Positions 22,672 to 34,900 of a stretch of DNA of 64,000 nt are shown in pieces; positions within the stretch are counted from its first letter, which is position 1, and the number at the start of each line of letters is the position of its first letter. Position numbers and translations under genes: made by a program. The DNA comes from Asterias rubens (taxonomy: Eukaryota; Echinodermata; Asteroidea; Forcipulatida; Asteriidae): the NCBI RefSeq assembly GCF_902459465.1, contig NC_047063.1:7191343-7255342 (forward strand), written 5' to 3'. A model generated the notes under the pieces. The model made no database searches. It was not told the origin of the DNA and saw nothing but the letters and a program-made list of their open reading frames with translations.

Positions 22672-22929
22672 TTACAAAGAGGCTACCTCTTCTTCAACAC
22701 CAACGTCCACACGAACCTCGCCGTTGTCCTTCGTGAATGCGATATTGTCGTAGGAGTTTTCGGTCTCAGCGCCTTCTGTAACGGTCTTCTTGTAGGTTGG
22801 TGGGATGACATCTTCCGATGTACGGTCTGTCGACACGTCTGAGTTTCCGTGGACGCTCACATCTTCCACTGGGAGTGGATTCTCTTTCTCTTTGGGGAAT
22901 ATTCGAGGAGTTACCATATAATGAATTCG
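22672..22929 (-). CDS. SLC6-B exon 12: C-terminal tail and stop
   Basis: Residues 597-681 and stop. It starts [18 protein letters not shown]. The tail is 15 residues longer than in SLC6-A because of an insert before the shared FTKDNGE and VDVG, and it ends Ala-Ser-Leu. Confidence 0.92.
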   Translation of the reverse strand, partial: RIHYMVTPRIFPKEKENPLPVEDVSVHGNSDVSTDRTSEDVIPPTYKKTVTEGAETENSYDNIAFTKDNGEVRVDVGVEEEVASL

Positions 22930-25900
22930 CTAAAAACAATGGAGAAAAAAATGAAAGAATTAGCTGTTACAAACTACTTACCAACCAAAAGGACCTATGG
23001 TATAAATGCAAAGAATAAGAATTGGCCTGAAGTTTCTACCCTAGCAGAGTTTTTCTCGATGGCTAAATGGCAACACAACACAACACACATGAATAGGTAA
23101 CTAGGAGTAACATAAGCAGTGAAGTGGAAATACATGAATAGAGAGAGGGAGAGTCAGAAGGCTTACAGGGAAAACATATTTAATAAAGTCACAAGGTTTT
23201 GTTTTGTATTTACTCAGGCAGTTCTTACAGCAGGGCCACTGGTGTTTTTACTTGTTTACAAATATTGGTTATTACGAACAATAATTAACATAGGAAAACT
23301 GATCCAATACGAGTAGAGCTTACATGACAAAACTGACTCATTTTTTTTTAAACAAGCAGATAAATTTCCAATGTTTACGTAGTTCTAAGTAAGTGAACAT
23401 TACTAAAACAACAACAATGGCTTTACCTGATCTGTCTGCTGCCACCTAAAGTGGAGTACCCAAAATACCCTCCAAACAAACTAAAGCTGTAATGCTAAAC
23501 AATGTTACGTACCTCTTTGAATGATCCTGGCGTAACGATAAAGAGGTACACAGCATAAGTGATGACCCACTGCATAGAGGCTATTGACATCATCCAGCCC
23601 AAGATCTCCCCGGATATTGGGAAATAGTAATCCTCGCCGTATTTAGGAGTGGAATAATCAATCAGACTGAATAAAAATATTGCCTACAAAGAAACAAAAC
23701 AGAAACATTTAAATGTAAACAAATGTTGTTTTTTAATCAGGAGCTTTATTGCATCAGTTGTTTTGGTTTGTTGATGTTGAGGTCAAAACTGAACAAAAAA
23801 TCTAACTGAACAACAACATTCAAGGAGAAGCAAATTAGAAAAGTGTAAGGATACAAATGTGATTTGTTGTTTAACCAAGCGCTTTGTTGCAAAGTTTTGG
23901 TTGTTTTAGTTGAAGTGATGTACGTTCCTCTTTTATGTCGTGCTATTGTTTGGAATAATAGTAACTTTTCATGTCCAGAATGGCTCCTCTACAATGCGGC
24001 ATTCATAAATACCTCAGACAGTTTCGCTATTCCTATTGATGGAGAGCGCGTCACGTGGGGGTGTTTAAACCTTTGATAATGACCAGTGTTTATAACCGGT
24101 TGTGAGCGGATACTCCGCGCTAGTCTTGGTGCAAGACGTTTGTTGTTACGGGCGATGTGGGCGCTGCCGATGAGTTGGCCGCGCTGTGTGTGAAAGGAAA
24201 ACGAGAACGTGTTGCACCAAGACTACACGCGCACGAACGGAACCGGAAACTGTCAGAAAAGGCGTTCCAGTCATAACAGTGCAACACACGGACGTCGTTT
24301 ATGTACATACAGAGCTCAAGCACGTCGGAAACTGATAAGTTTTACAGAATTTCTAACTTTATTACGCCTTTTAACTAAAAAGGCATTAAAGAAAGGGAAT
24401 ACAAGAGTAGTGACCCGTTCTTTAACGGCCAATTAAAACATTGGAGGGTCGTTGCCATGTGATTAAGGCCAGAGCCGAAGGACTGTATTAAACGGTCTTG
24501 AAGAACTCGTCGCTATCCTTTTATTCCCTTATTAATGCATTCAGTAATTGTTTGTCATTTGTTTTCTTTTTCAAAATACAAAGTATAAAAACAAAAAACT
24601 CAAACTTCGTCCACCCCACACTCTGAAAACCCCAACCCCAAACCATTTAAATATTAAACGTGGACAACCTCTCGCTTTAATGAGATGTATATTCAGGGAA
24701 CCATTCCATGTACTGCGTGTCTTTAGAACCCCTTGTTTGGTGCATTTTTCCCTCCTTTCTAATATATAGAGATTTTTTTACGAGGACCATCAGTTTCTAC
24801 CTTCAGCTCCTCTGGATTATTTTTATCTAAAATATTGTTCTTCCTGTCCCCCTAACCAAGAGTGGCTTTTAGTCTACTTTTGAACCCATCTGCGCTTATT
24901 AAAATATTGTGTAAAGTCTAGTCGCAACATGACCTTGTTTCGTTGCTGTACGAACTAGCGGGAACGATCATCTTGGGAAACAAAGCTGCGAAGCAACGCT
25001 GCGAGTTGTCCCAAGTGTCTATTATTTATCAATATAGAACTTCTATAATATCGACACGCGCCGCGGCAGATGAAAACTTGCCATAGACTAGATGGATTGC
25101 GCATGACGTCATGACCGCCATCTTTGATGAATTGTGCACGCTTGAATAGCTATCATTGTCTGAGAGTCGTGCGTAGCGCTAAAACACGCGTGCACTTTTC
25201 TTTGTTATACATCAAAGATGGCGGTCGATGATGCAAATTGCAATCCATCTATAAGTAAAGTCCACCAATCAAATGAGAGGGATCTATGTGTAATAAATTG
25301 TGTAATAAAGTGAGATACTTACAATTGTGACGACAGGGGTAAGGATAGCCCAGCTGAACGGCCAGAACCACCCTGGGGTGAAGGTTAACATAGTGCTGAC
25401 GTCATTGTAGTATTTCCTAATACCGTAGCCATACGATATTGTGATACATTCCCAGCTTGCGACCCACAGTAAAGGCATACCACTCGCTGCAAACGAATCC
25501 AGCAATTGGAACATGTACATTCCACCCTTAGAGAGAAAAAACATTATTAGTAAGAATTATTAGTTGGGTTACACATGAATCAATAAACATATGATAATGC
25601 AGGATCTTCGATAATTTGATTCTTTCGCAGAAGGCATAAACTTCAATTATTAAAGGCAGTGGACACTATTGGTAATTGTCAAAGACCAGTATTCTCTCTT
25701 GGTGTATCTCAACAAATGCATAAAATAACAAACCTGTGAAAATTTGAACTCAATTGGTCATCGAAGTTGCGAGATAATAATGAAAGAAAAAACACCCTTG
25801 TCACACGAAGTTGTGTGCTTTCAGATGCTTGATTTCTAGACCTCAAGTTCTAAACTTGAGGTCTCGAAATCAAATGCGTGGAAAATTACTTCTTTCTCGA

Positions 25901-28900
25901 AAACCACGTCACTTCAGAGGGAGCCATTTCTCACAATGTTTTATACTATCAACCTCTCCCCATTACTCGTTACCAAGTGAGGTTATATGCTAATAATTAT
26001 TTTGAGTAATTACCAATAGTGTCCCATGCCTTTAAATTGTAGACCTTTAATTTTACGAGAAGATTATACAAATCAAGCCATACCAAAAGTCAATTGACAA
26101 ATCCGTCAGAGAAAAGACTCTCAGCGTAATCGAAACACTCTAAATTGCAAACCATCAAACAACATGGATTTCATTTCATTTTCTTCTGGTTGTGAAGCAA
26201 ATAAGGACTATCGAAAAAAGCAAACTTAATCCTTGTACTAGAAAATTCAATGAAGAGAAGAAAGTAAGGTTAAGTTTTACATGTGGGAGGAAAACGCCAG
26301 ATAGTTATTCCAGAAAAAAACCCTAGCATCTAGGCAGGGACTGAAAATCCAATCCACAGTGTCCCGGCGTGATTCGAACCGGGCTCCTAAAGGTGGTTAT
26401 ACATTATCAACAGCTGCAATGCACATATAAAGTGCGCTTAAAAAATACTGGAAACTATTGGTATTAAATTGTCAAAGACCAGTCTTCTCACTTGGTGTAT
26501 CTTAACATATGAACTAAATAACAAACCTGTTAAAGTTTGAGCTCAATCGGTCGTCGAAGTTGTTAGATAATAATGGAAGAAAAAACGCCCTTGTAACACA
26601 AAGTTGTGTGCTTTCAGATGCGAGCGCACTTTATTAGCTGGATTTCGAGACCTCAAATTCAAAAACTGAGGTTTCGAAATCAAAATCGTGGAAAATTACT
26701 TCTTTCTCGAAAACTACATTACTCCAGAGGGAGCCGCTTCTCACAATGTTTTATACTATTTACAGCTTTACTCGTTACCGAGTAAGGTTTTATGATAATA
26801 ACTATTTTGAGTAACTACCAAGAGTGTCCACTGCCTTTAAAGCCATTGGACCCTTTCGGTACAGAAAGAAAAAGTTCACAGATTTACAAATAATTTACAG
26901 GGTTTACAGAAGGTAATGGTGAAAGACTTCTCTTGAAATATTAGTCCATGAAATGCTTTACTTTTTGAGAAAACGGTAAAACAATATAAATTCTCGTTAG
27001 CGAGAATAACGGATTTGTTATAAACACGCGAAAACAGGAGTGGGTTTTCCCGTTATTTTCTCCCGACTCCGATGTCTGATTGAGCCTAAATTTCCACAGG
27101 ATTGTTATTTTATATATAAGTTGTGATACATGAAGTGTGGGACTTGGACAATACTGTTTACCGAAAGGGTCCAATGGCTTTAAGGGAGATTTTGAACTTA
27201 CTTCGGTTATGCACAATAACCCTAGGAAGAAATCTATGACGCAAATCGAGATGACGAAGATGGTGCGTCTCTGTCTCAGCCTGAACTCTGGGAAACCATC
27301 CATGAGTGACGTAATGAAGCCCTCTACGACGCAAAACTGTTCAAAAGAGATAAAACAACGAACGATGAACCATTGCATACAAACATCCTTTTGTTTCAGT
27401 TTTTTCTTTTCTCAATAGTTAATAAAAAACTCGAAAGACATTGTTTGTATTAGAGACTAACAACAGATGAATCACCAATGGTGTACACACATTCTATTTT
27501 GTGCATACCTTTAACAATATATTTTTTCCTGAAGACGGGCAGTGTATACTGCTCGAAACGTTGAGACAGCACCGGTTGTTTACAGAGCCAACACTCCCTT
27601 AGAAGAGATTTAATACATGATTGTACCCGCAAGTTGACTATTATTTAAAGTTTGTTCTGAAAATAATTTTATGTTAATTTTCTCTTTTAGTCCCTTTAGT
27701 TTCTCCAATATTATTACATTAATAAGTACACAGCCAAAAACTGGGATGTTAAAATTGACACCATGGGATACAGAAGAGAGTTTATAAATGGCATCATGGG
27801 GTGCTACAATTGCATACAATTGATATGTATTTATTTTTTTTGCCATATTATGTGACCACACCAATTGTGTTATTTTTTTAAACCTCAGATTTGTCCAATG
27901 CATTTTTTTTCAAGTACCTGACTATCTAATCCCAGCATGACTAACATAGCAAAGAACAAGATTGACCAGAATGGAGCTCCAGGCATCGTATTCACCGCCG
28001 TGGGATACGCAACAAACGCCAAACCAGGACCTGAAAGAGAAACAAATGTTTGAAATTCCACAGTTATAAATGCACTTGACATTATTGGTCATTACTCAAA
28101 ACAATTGTTAGCACAAAAACATACTTGGTTTGGAGAGCTGTCGATAGTATTTTAAATAAAACATTGTGAGAAAAGGCTCCCTCTGAGGTTTTTTAGAGAG
28201 AGGTGATTTCTCACTCAAATAATATAAGACTTCGGGCCTGAAACCTGTTATTAGGCATCTCAAAGCACACAATTTATTTGTGCAACAAGGGTGTTTTTTC
28301 TTTCTTTCACTATTCTCGTGCAACTTCGATGATCAATATTGAGCCCATTACAATTACTGTCTAAACAGTCGTTGGTACTTGTATTTTATTCCTCTTGTGA
28401 CGTCATACGGAAAAAAGCTAAGAGGTTTCAGATTTTAACAAGTAACAAAGCAATATTGCACTGAACATTACATACCTTCATCAGCAACATCTTGTATGTC
28501 TACTTCTTGTATGAATGCCATGTAGCCAAGAATGGCAAAGATGACGAAACCAGCGAACAGACTGGTACCCGCATTAACGATACCCACGACAATAGTATCA
28601 CTGCGGGAAAAATACAATGAAAGACACTTGGTTACTTACTATCCAAATCATGTATGGTTTCTGACATCTAGTTTTGTTTTAATAATATATTAGTTATGTT
28701 GATTGTCTCTAAAAATTTCACATCTCTTTTGTTTTCTCAGGTCGTGAGTATTACAGAATTTCCCGGTCAGAATTGCCCTGTATTTTAGGTCCAAATCGGC
28801 GGGACCCATTTTGACAAGTTTTTTTGGCTCAGTATGACACAAGATCCGGGTTGTTCTGGTTCAAAATCAGTCCGGTAGTGTGGGACTCAAATTTCGGGTC

Positions 28901-31900
28901 TGGAACCAGGGTCAGGATTTCGGATAATGATTCCGGGTCAGGAATTTTGGTTACGGATCCTGGTCAGGGATCCGGGTCATCCGGGTCATCCGGGTCAGGG
29001 ATCCGGGTCATGTCAGGAATCCAAGTCAAGAATCCGGGTCAGTTATCCAGGTCAACCCTGACCCGGTAGGTTTTAGAGCATGAATACTCACATCAAGCAG
29101 TTATTCCGGTAGGGGTTGTAGCTACCGAGTGAGATGAGAGAACCAATACCAACACCGTACGAAAAGAAGATCTGCGTCGCTGCATCTACCCATACCTGCC
29201 AACATTTCAAGAAGAAAAAAATTAAGCAAATTTGCTTAAAGATAATATACATATACCTACGGGAACATGAAGAAGAAGTCAAAAAAAGATAAAACTTGTT
29301 AAGTAAGACGCACCGCCAAAAATAAAGAGCGTTGAAAAACGGCACATCGCGCAATGAACATTACATCAATTTATCTATACTATTGTCAGCATTAACCTCA
29401 AACATGGGCTATTAAGACATTTTATTTACACGGTGTTCCTGCAAACCTCTCTTTTAATTATACGAGAGGCTGCAAGCTGCACAACAGCCAGCGAGAATCA
29501 AGATAATGGGTCCTGTGCAGTACATCATTCATGTTCCAAATTATTATGTACATTCGTATGTTATTACCATACCACTTGATTGGTTCTCAACCAGTAACAA
29601 CTCTATACCCAGTATAAAGAGTAATACACATTGGTAGATAGTCACTTGGATGTTAATTAAACGGTACGTGTATCCATGAATTCAAGGGCGTGGTCTGCGT
29701 ATATTTACCGTTGGTTCCGTCAGCTTATCAAAGGTTGGAGTGACATAATAAATTATACCAGCCGTTGAGCCTTCCAGGAGGAGTCCATTGATGAGGAGAA
29801 TCAAAAGGATGACGTAAGGAATAAGAGCCGTAAACCAGACGATCTAGGCATCAAAAGAAATCATACGAAATATTAAACGTTCTACCCACAAAAACGTTAA
29901 AGGTTACGAGCAGACCCAGTCAGTATGACCCAGAATATGTGTCACATTGACCAATAAATTGGTCCACTGATTGAAGCAGAATCTGAGTTAAAAATCACAC
30001 TTCTATAAAAATCTTCTGGGTCAGCCTGACCGGAATAATGTCAAGCTGACCCAGAATGAGGTCAAGCCTGGGAGGTTTTTTTTAAGTGCATCTTAGGCTT
30101 TAATCCAAAGGAATAGTTCAAGATGGCTCAAGCTGTAGGACCTACGTCACAGGGCTATTTTCGCAGCGAATGTTTCGCAGGAGTTCAGGGCAAGACAACT
30201 GATGCGAAGTGTTCGTGCATGGCGTGGATAAATAGGAAGAAACTATAAATCAATAGTAAACACCATGTGTCAATCTCTTTTGTATGAGTGTTGGCTCTGA
30301 AAGAGCTGGTGTGGTCTTGACATTTCGTTCGGCTCCAGTAGCACTAGTCATGCATTCTCATGAAGACGAGCTGAGTATACTGCTCGAAACGTCGAGACCA
30401 CCCCGGCTCATTTCAGAACCAACACCAACACAAATAGGGTTTTACACAAATGTAGCCGCAATTTTAATTTTCATTTATAGTTTCTTCCAATGAAGTTATG
30501 ATATTAGGTTATGATATGGAATACCTTTCCGGTCGTTTTGACACCTTTCCAAATGCAGAGGAAAGTCAGTACCCAGGCCAGAGCCAGACAACCAAGAAGA
30601 TCCCAACGAATACTTCCAATCTCCTCAAAGCCGGAACTAATATGAAGAACTCTTCTCCTGAAAGTACAAACGTTCATACTTGTTTATTGACAAATTCATT
30701 TTAATTCGTTGAAATGATACAGTTTACAAGTAGAGGCCGTTCAGGAAGTGTAAACAATAGTTTTCAAATCAGCTTACATGTGCCCGCCGCCCAAACCCGA
30801 AAATTAATCACTAAATACTAGATAAGCCTACAGAATAAAACTGTCACCCTGTTTCATTGCCAAATTTGTAAATCCCAAAAAATTGCCGACCGTGTTTAGT
30901 TCGCAAAGTAAAAGGAAAACCGTACAATTTCGAGACCTATTTTGTGTTGATCATTATTCAACATCTTTTTCAACACCATTATGTATTTCACAACAAACGG
31001 ATACATTCAAAGACCAACTCGGCCGATCCGAGGCAACGTGTCCCTTTAAGGGGTCAAAGTTAAGGTGTCCTCTAAATGTCACTTACTCCCAGTACTGCTC
31101 CGCTGGTGACTCGCCCATAACCTTCGGCAGTAGAGACCCATTCAAAGACAGGAAATATTCCTGCCTGACCTCCTTGGTCAAATTTGCCTGAAGTTCAAGT
31201 TCGCTGCAATACTCATTGTTCCAGTAATTTTTACAGTCGTTCCACGGCAATACGGACGTGAAAGAAACAAACATGTAGAAGAGAGACCACGACACGATGA
31301 TGATGTAGTACACGTTCAGCATGGCGGCGATTGTGGCGGCGGCCAGACCAACACCTGTAAATAACGGACGTGAAGGAAATATTAATTAACGTAAAACTAT
31401 TGAAAAGAGACCAATACACAATGCGACAAGTCTTAATTGATAAATGTGGGGTCACAAAACAAATCACTATGGTAACAATGACAACTAATCTTAAGGTGAA
31501 TCTTAGTGTTTTTGGAAATCGAGCCCTAGAAAGTAAGGGAAAAGGTTTTTCTTAAAATAGTAAACGTTTGATTTAAGTCGAATTTCAAGATATTCTTAAA
31601 TATGTTTTTGTCTTCAAAATGTTCAAGTCTTTAGTAAACAAATTCACTTATCAATGTTAACCCTGTCGTTCAAGTATGTCTTAACTTTGTTTTATCTGAT
31701 TACGGTGGTTGTTTTATATTCATTTGCCTTATTTCAGTACTTTGCCAATAAATAATCTCATTACAATATATTTTAAGATGTGATCTAAGTGTTACCTTTT
31801 ATTGCTGGGAATAAATCCCATGTACTGATGCCACCTGTCTGTAACATCTGTCCCAGAGATACTTCCATTAAGAAGATTGGTACACCACACATGACCAATG

Positions 31901-34900
31901 AGATGAAATACGGGATCAAAAAGGCTCCTACAGAAACAATTAATCACTAATGTTAATTGTTTATGCAAATTATCCTATTATACAAGATCAAAAATGCATT
32001 AATGCAGAAACAATCTATGCTTATATTCCATTGTTAACATCGGGATAATTTTCTTTTTAATTTTTCCGCGGAGTAGATTTTTCGGATTTTTCGGGATTCT
32101 TCTCAGTTCTGAATAGAACTGTCCTGCTTTTTGACTACTGGGCGGAAGGTAAAACATTATCGCGTCCGGGACTACTAGCTTCGAGTGGACTTCTCGTTAT
32201 AAACGTTTACTTGCTACCGCGGAGTGAGTTCTAGTCTCGACGTTTCATAGAAATAGTTGACGGTATGGTCATCTTGACTTTACTCAATTCCAACTCATTG
32301 TAACCAACCTGAGGCTGGACGAAATAATAGTATGGTGCCATGCACAATGAATATTAGCATTCATTACTGTTATTGGAAAAGGGAACATGACCAAGATGGT
32401 GTAGCGTGATAAAGGCCTATAGCTTGCTCTAGGCATCATCATGGTGGTGACTGGGTGAAGAGAAGTAATTATGGTTAAGTGCCTTGCTTAAGGGAAATAG
32501 TGTCATGACTGGGATTCGAAATCACACCCTGGTGACCCAGCCACCAGAACTCGAGTCCGATGCCATAATCCGGTCGGCCACACCTCAAAGGCGCTGTCCG
32601 TTTCAGTGACACTCTATGTACTGTTGACATGAGATATATTAAACCATAAAGGTATTTTACGTGTTTTTATACGGGTGGGGTCTGTGTCGTTGTATTATGT
32701 TATTTGTTTAGAGTGGCAGGGGTAGTTACGAGAAAGTAACCAGAAGAGCTGACAGATGAGTAAAAAAGTTTGTTTTTTGGGGGGAGTTTTTTTGAGGATA
32801 TTTGTCAGATCCTACACCGCTTTATCACACGTTAGTGATCCTGGTTTGTATATCTTAAGTAAACACTGCTACTCTCCTGATACAACTATAATAATGCCGT
32901 ATATTCTTTAACACTGTAGATGGATCGACAATGGCCGTACCCGTACCAGTTTCCTGACCTCTCCTTATCATTATTATAAGCTTATATATAAGCAGCGATA
33001 TGAACTCCACCCGGTCACTTGATGGACCCAGTGGAAATTTACAACACGTACTAGCAATGATTAGAAGGTTATAAATAATTAAATATACCTTATATAACAT
33101 AGATAAATGCCATATACCTTATGAAAGACCAAACTGAAGATTCATGTTTTGCTTTTGTATGAATGAGTACAGGGGAATTAACCAAATAGTTAGTTCATTT
33201 TAAAATGTATAACCGATAACATTTAATGTTTGGCAGTCCGGTTTCCTAAAGATGAAATTGAGTTCAAGCATGTCACAATTCTAATATTAATATTATAAAA
33301 CATTTCAAGAAATACCTCACTTAAAAATAGTGTGGTTCTGTAAAAAGATATCAGTGTTTATGCCCCCAAATTTGAATCTGAAAAGTGTTGCTGTCAGTGA
33401 CGTTTCTCAGAGTGTGCACCCCTATTATTTGGGATTATTCTTCCTACGTGGACATTATTCGCTCAAGATTTTCAGGGATATCTCATAAGCGGGACCGCCG
33501 TTTAAAATACAAATTTCACGGGTTAGTTTTGATGTTGAATAACATCTACATTTGTAAAAGGAACATTCGTATACGTTGCCTTAAGCATGTCACAATTCCT
33601 AAAGATGAAATTTGGTTTAAGCATGTAAAACCTCCCGAAGATGAAATTGAGTTGTCATATAATGACAGTAGGATTTGTACGTTTCCAAAACAAAAATGGC
33701 TAGTAGAAAAGGTATGCCTGTGTGTGTCTTGTACACAACACCCATCAACCATCTCACCGCGTCAATAATTTGACGGGGAAAATTCTTCTATTCCCCAGCT
33801 GTTGTTTAAGGCGATTATTGGTCATGGGACATCACGAGCAAAATAAGTTTACCATAATAGTGATAAACTTAAGTCTTCATAATGGGCTATTTTCGGAGTC
33901 CGTATCCGGTTTGGTTTGTGATTTTGATCCCAACGAATTTTAATCATTTAAATATTAAGTTTTATTATTGGGCTTATAGTCTTGGCAATTTGCCATAACC
34001 GTAATGTTATCATTCCTGTTAAGAGTTTAAATCCAAAAGATGGAAATTTGCAATCGGGGATAAAGAATATTATTTTTGGTTTTACCAATAATTATACACC
34101 GATGTGTGTTAGCAGTTTATACTCATCAGTACTCTCCCGAGCTCGGTCCAAAAAAAAAAAAAAAAAAAAAAATCGCCGACGGGTGGGATTCGAACCTATT
34201 CCCTTTGACATTCTAGAGCAGTGTCTTACCAACGAACTAGACCACAAAGTTTGCTCGGGAGTTTGAATCCAGTTTTGTATAAAACCTGTCCTGTTTTTCC
34301 TCAATGCCATTTTGCAAAAAAAAAAAAAAACAGAAGTAAATTAGGTAATGTGGAAGATCATCTTTGTCATTATAGTTCTCCAACCGTAACTTTGTATTTA
34401 TTTTTCCTTTTAGGGTGTTGCTCATAATAATAAATGTACAGATGTACGAATAGACGATTTACTGTTATATAAACAGAATATTTACAGTTGTATGATATAT
34501 TCATAAAACTGTGGAATGACCAACAGCCTTGAGCAAAATAAATACAAAGTTACAGGTGGACAGATATTCTGATAAAACAGCAAGTTAATAATTAATTTTG
34601 TCCAGCGGTGTTGGTGACCTTTGGTCAGGGGCTGGCCTCTATAAAACCATGACATGACAATGATGTTTATAATCTATGATTATGGAGATAACATATGGAG
34701 AACACCAAGTGGTTTGATCAATAAACGTATAGCAGCGAAGTGGAATTTTCCAATCGGCAGATACTTGTTAAAATGTCCATTTTGTTGTGTCCTCTTAATA
34801 CAAAAGGACATTTGCAAAATTTAACCATAAACCTTTCAATTTATAACTTGAAGAAAACATTTGAGGGGAAAACAACGGATTTGATCAATAAATGAAGAGC

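Noticed and set aside
33385..33768. Plus-strand open frame of 127 residues in SLC6-B intron 1
   Set aside because: No recognisable domain, internal short repeats (gatgaaatt segments), and AT-rich composition; probably chance.
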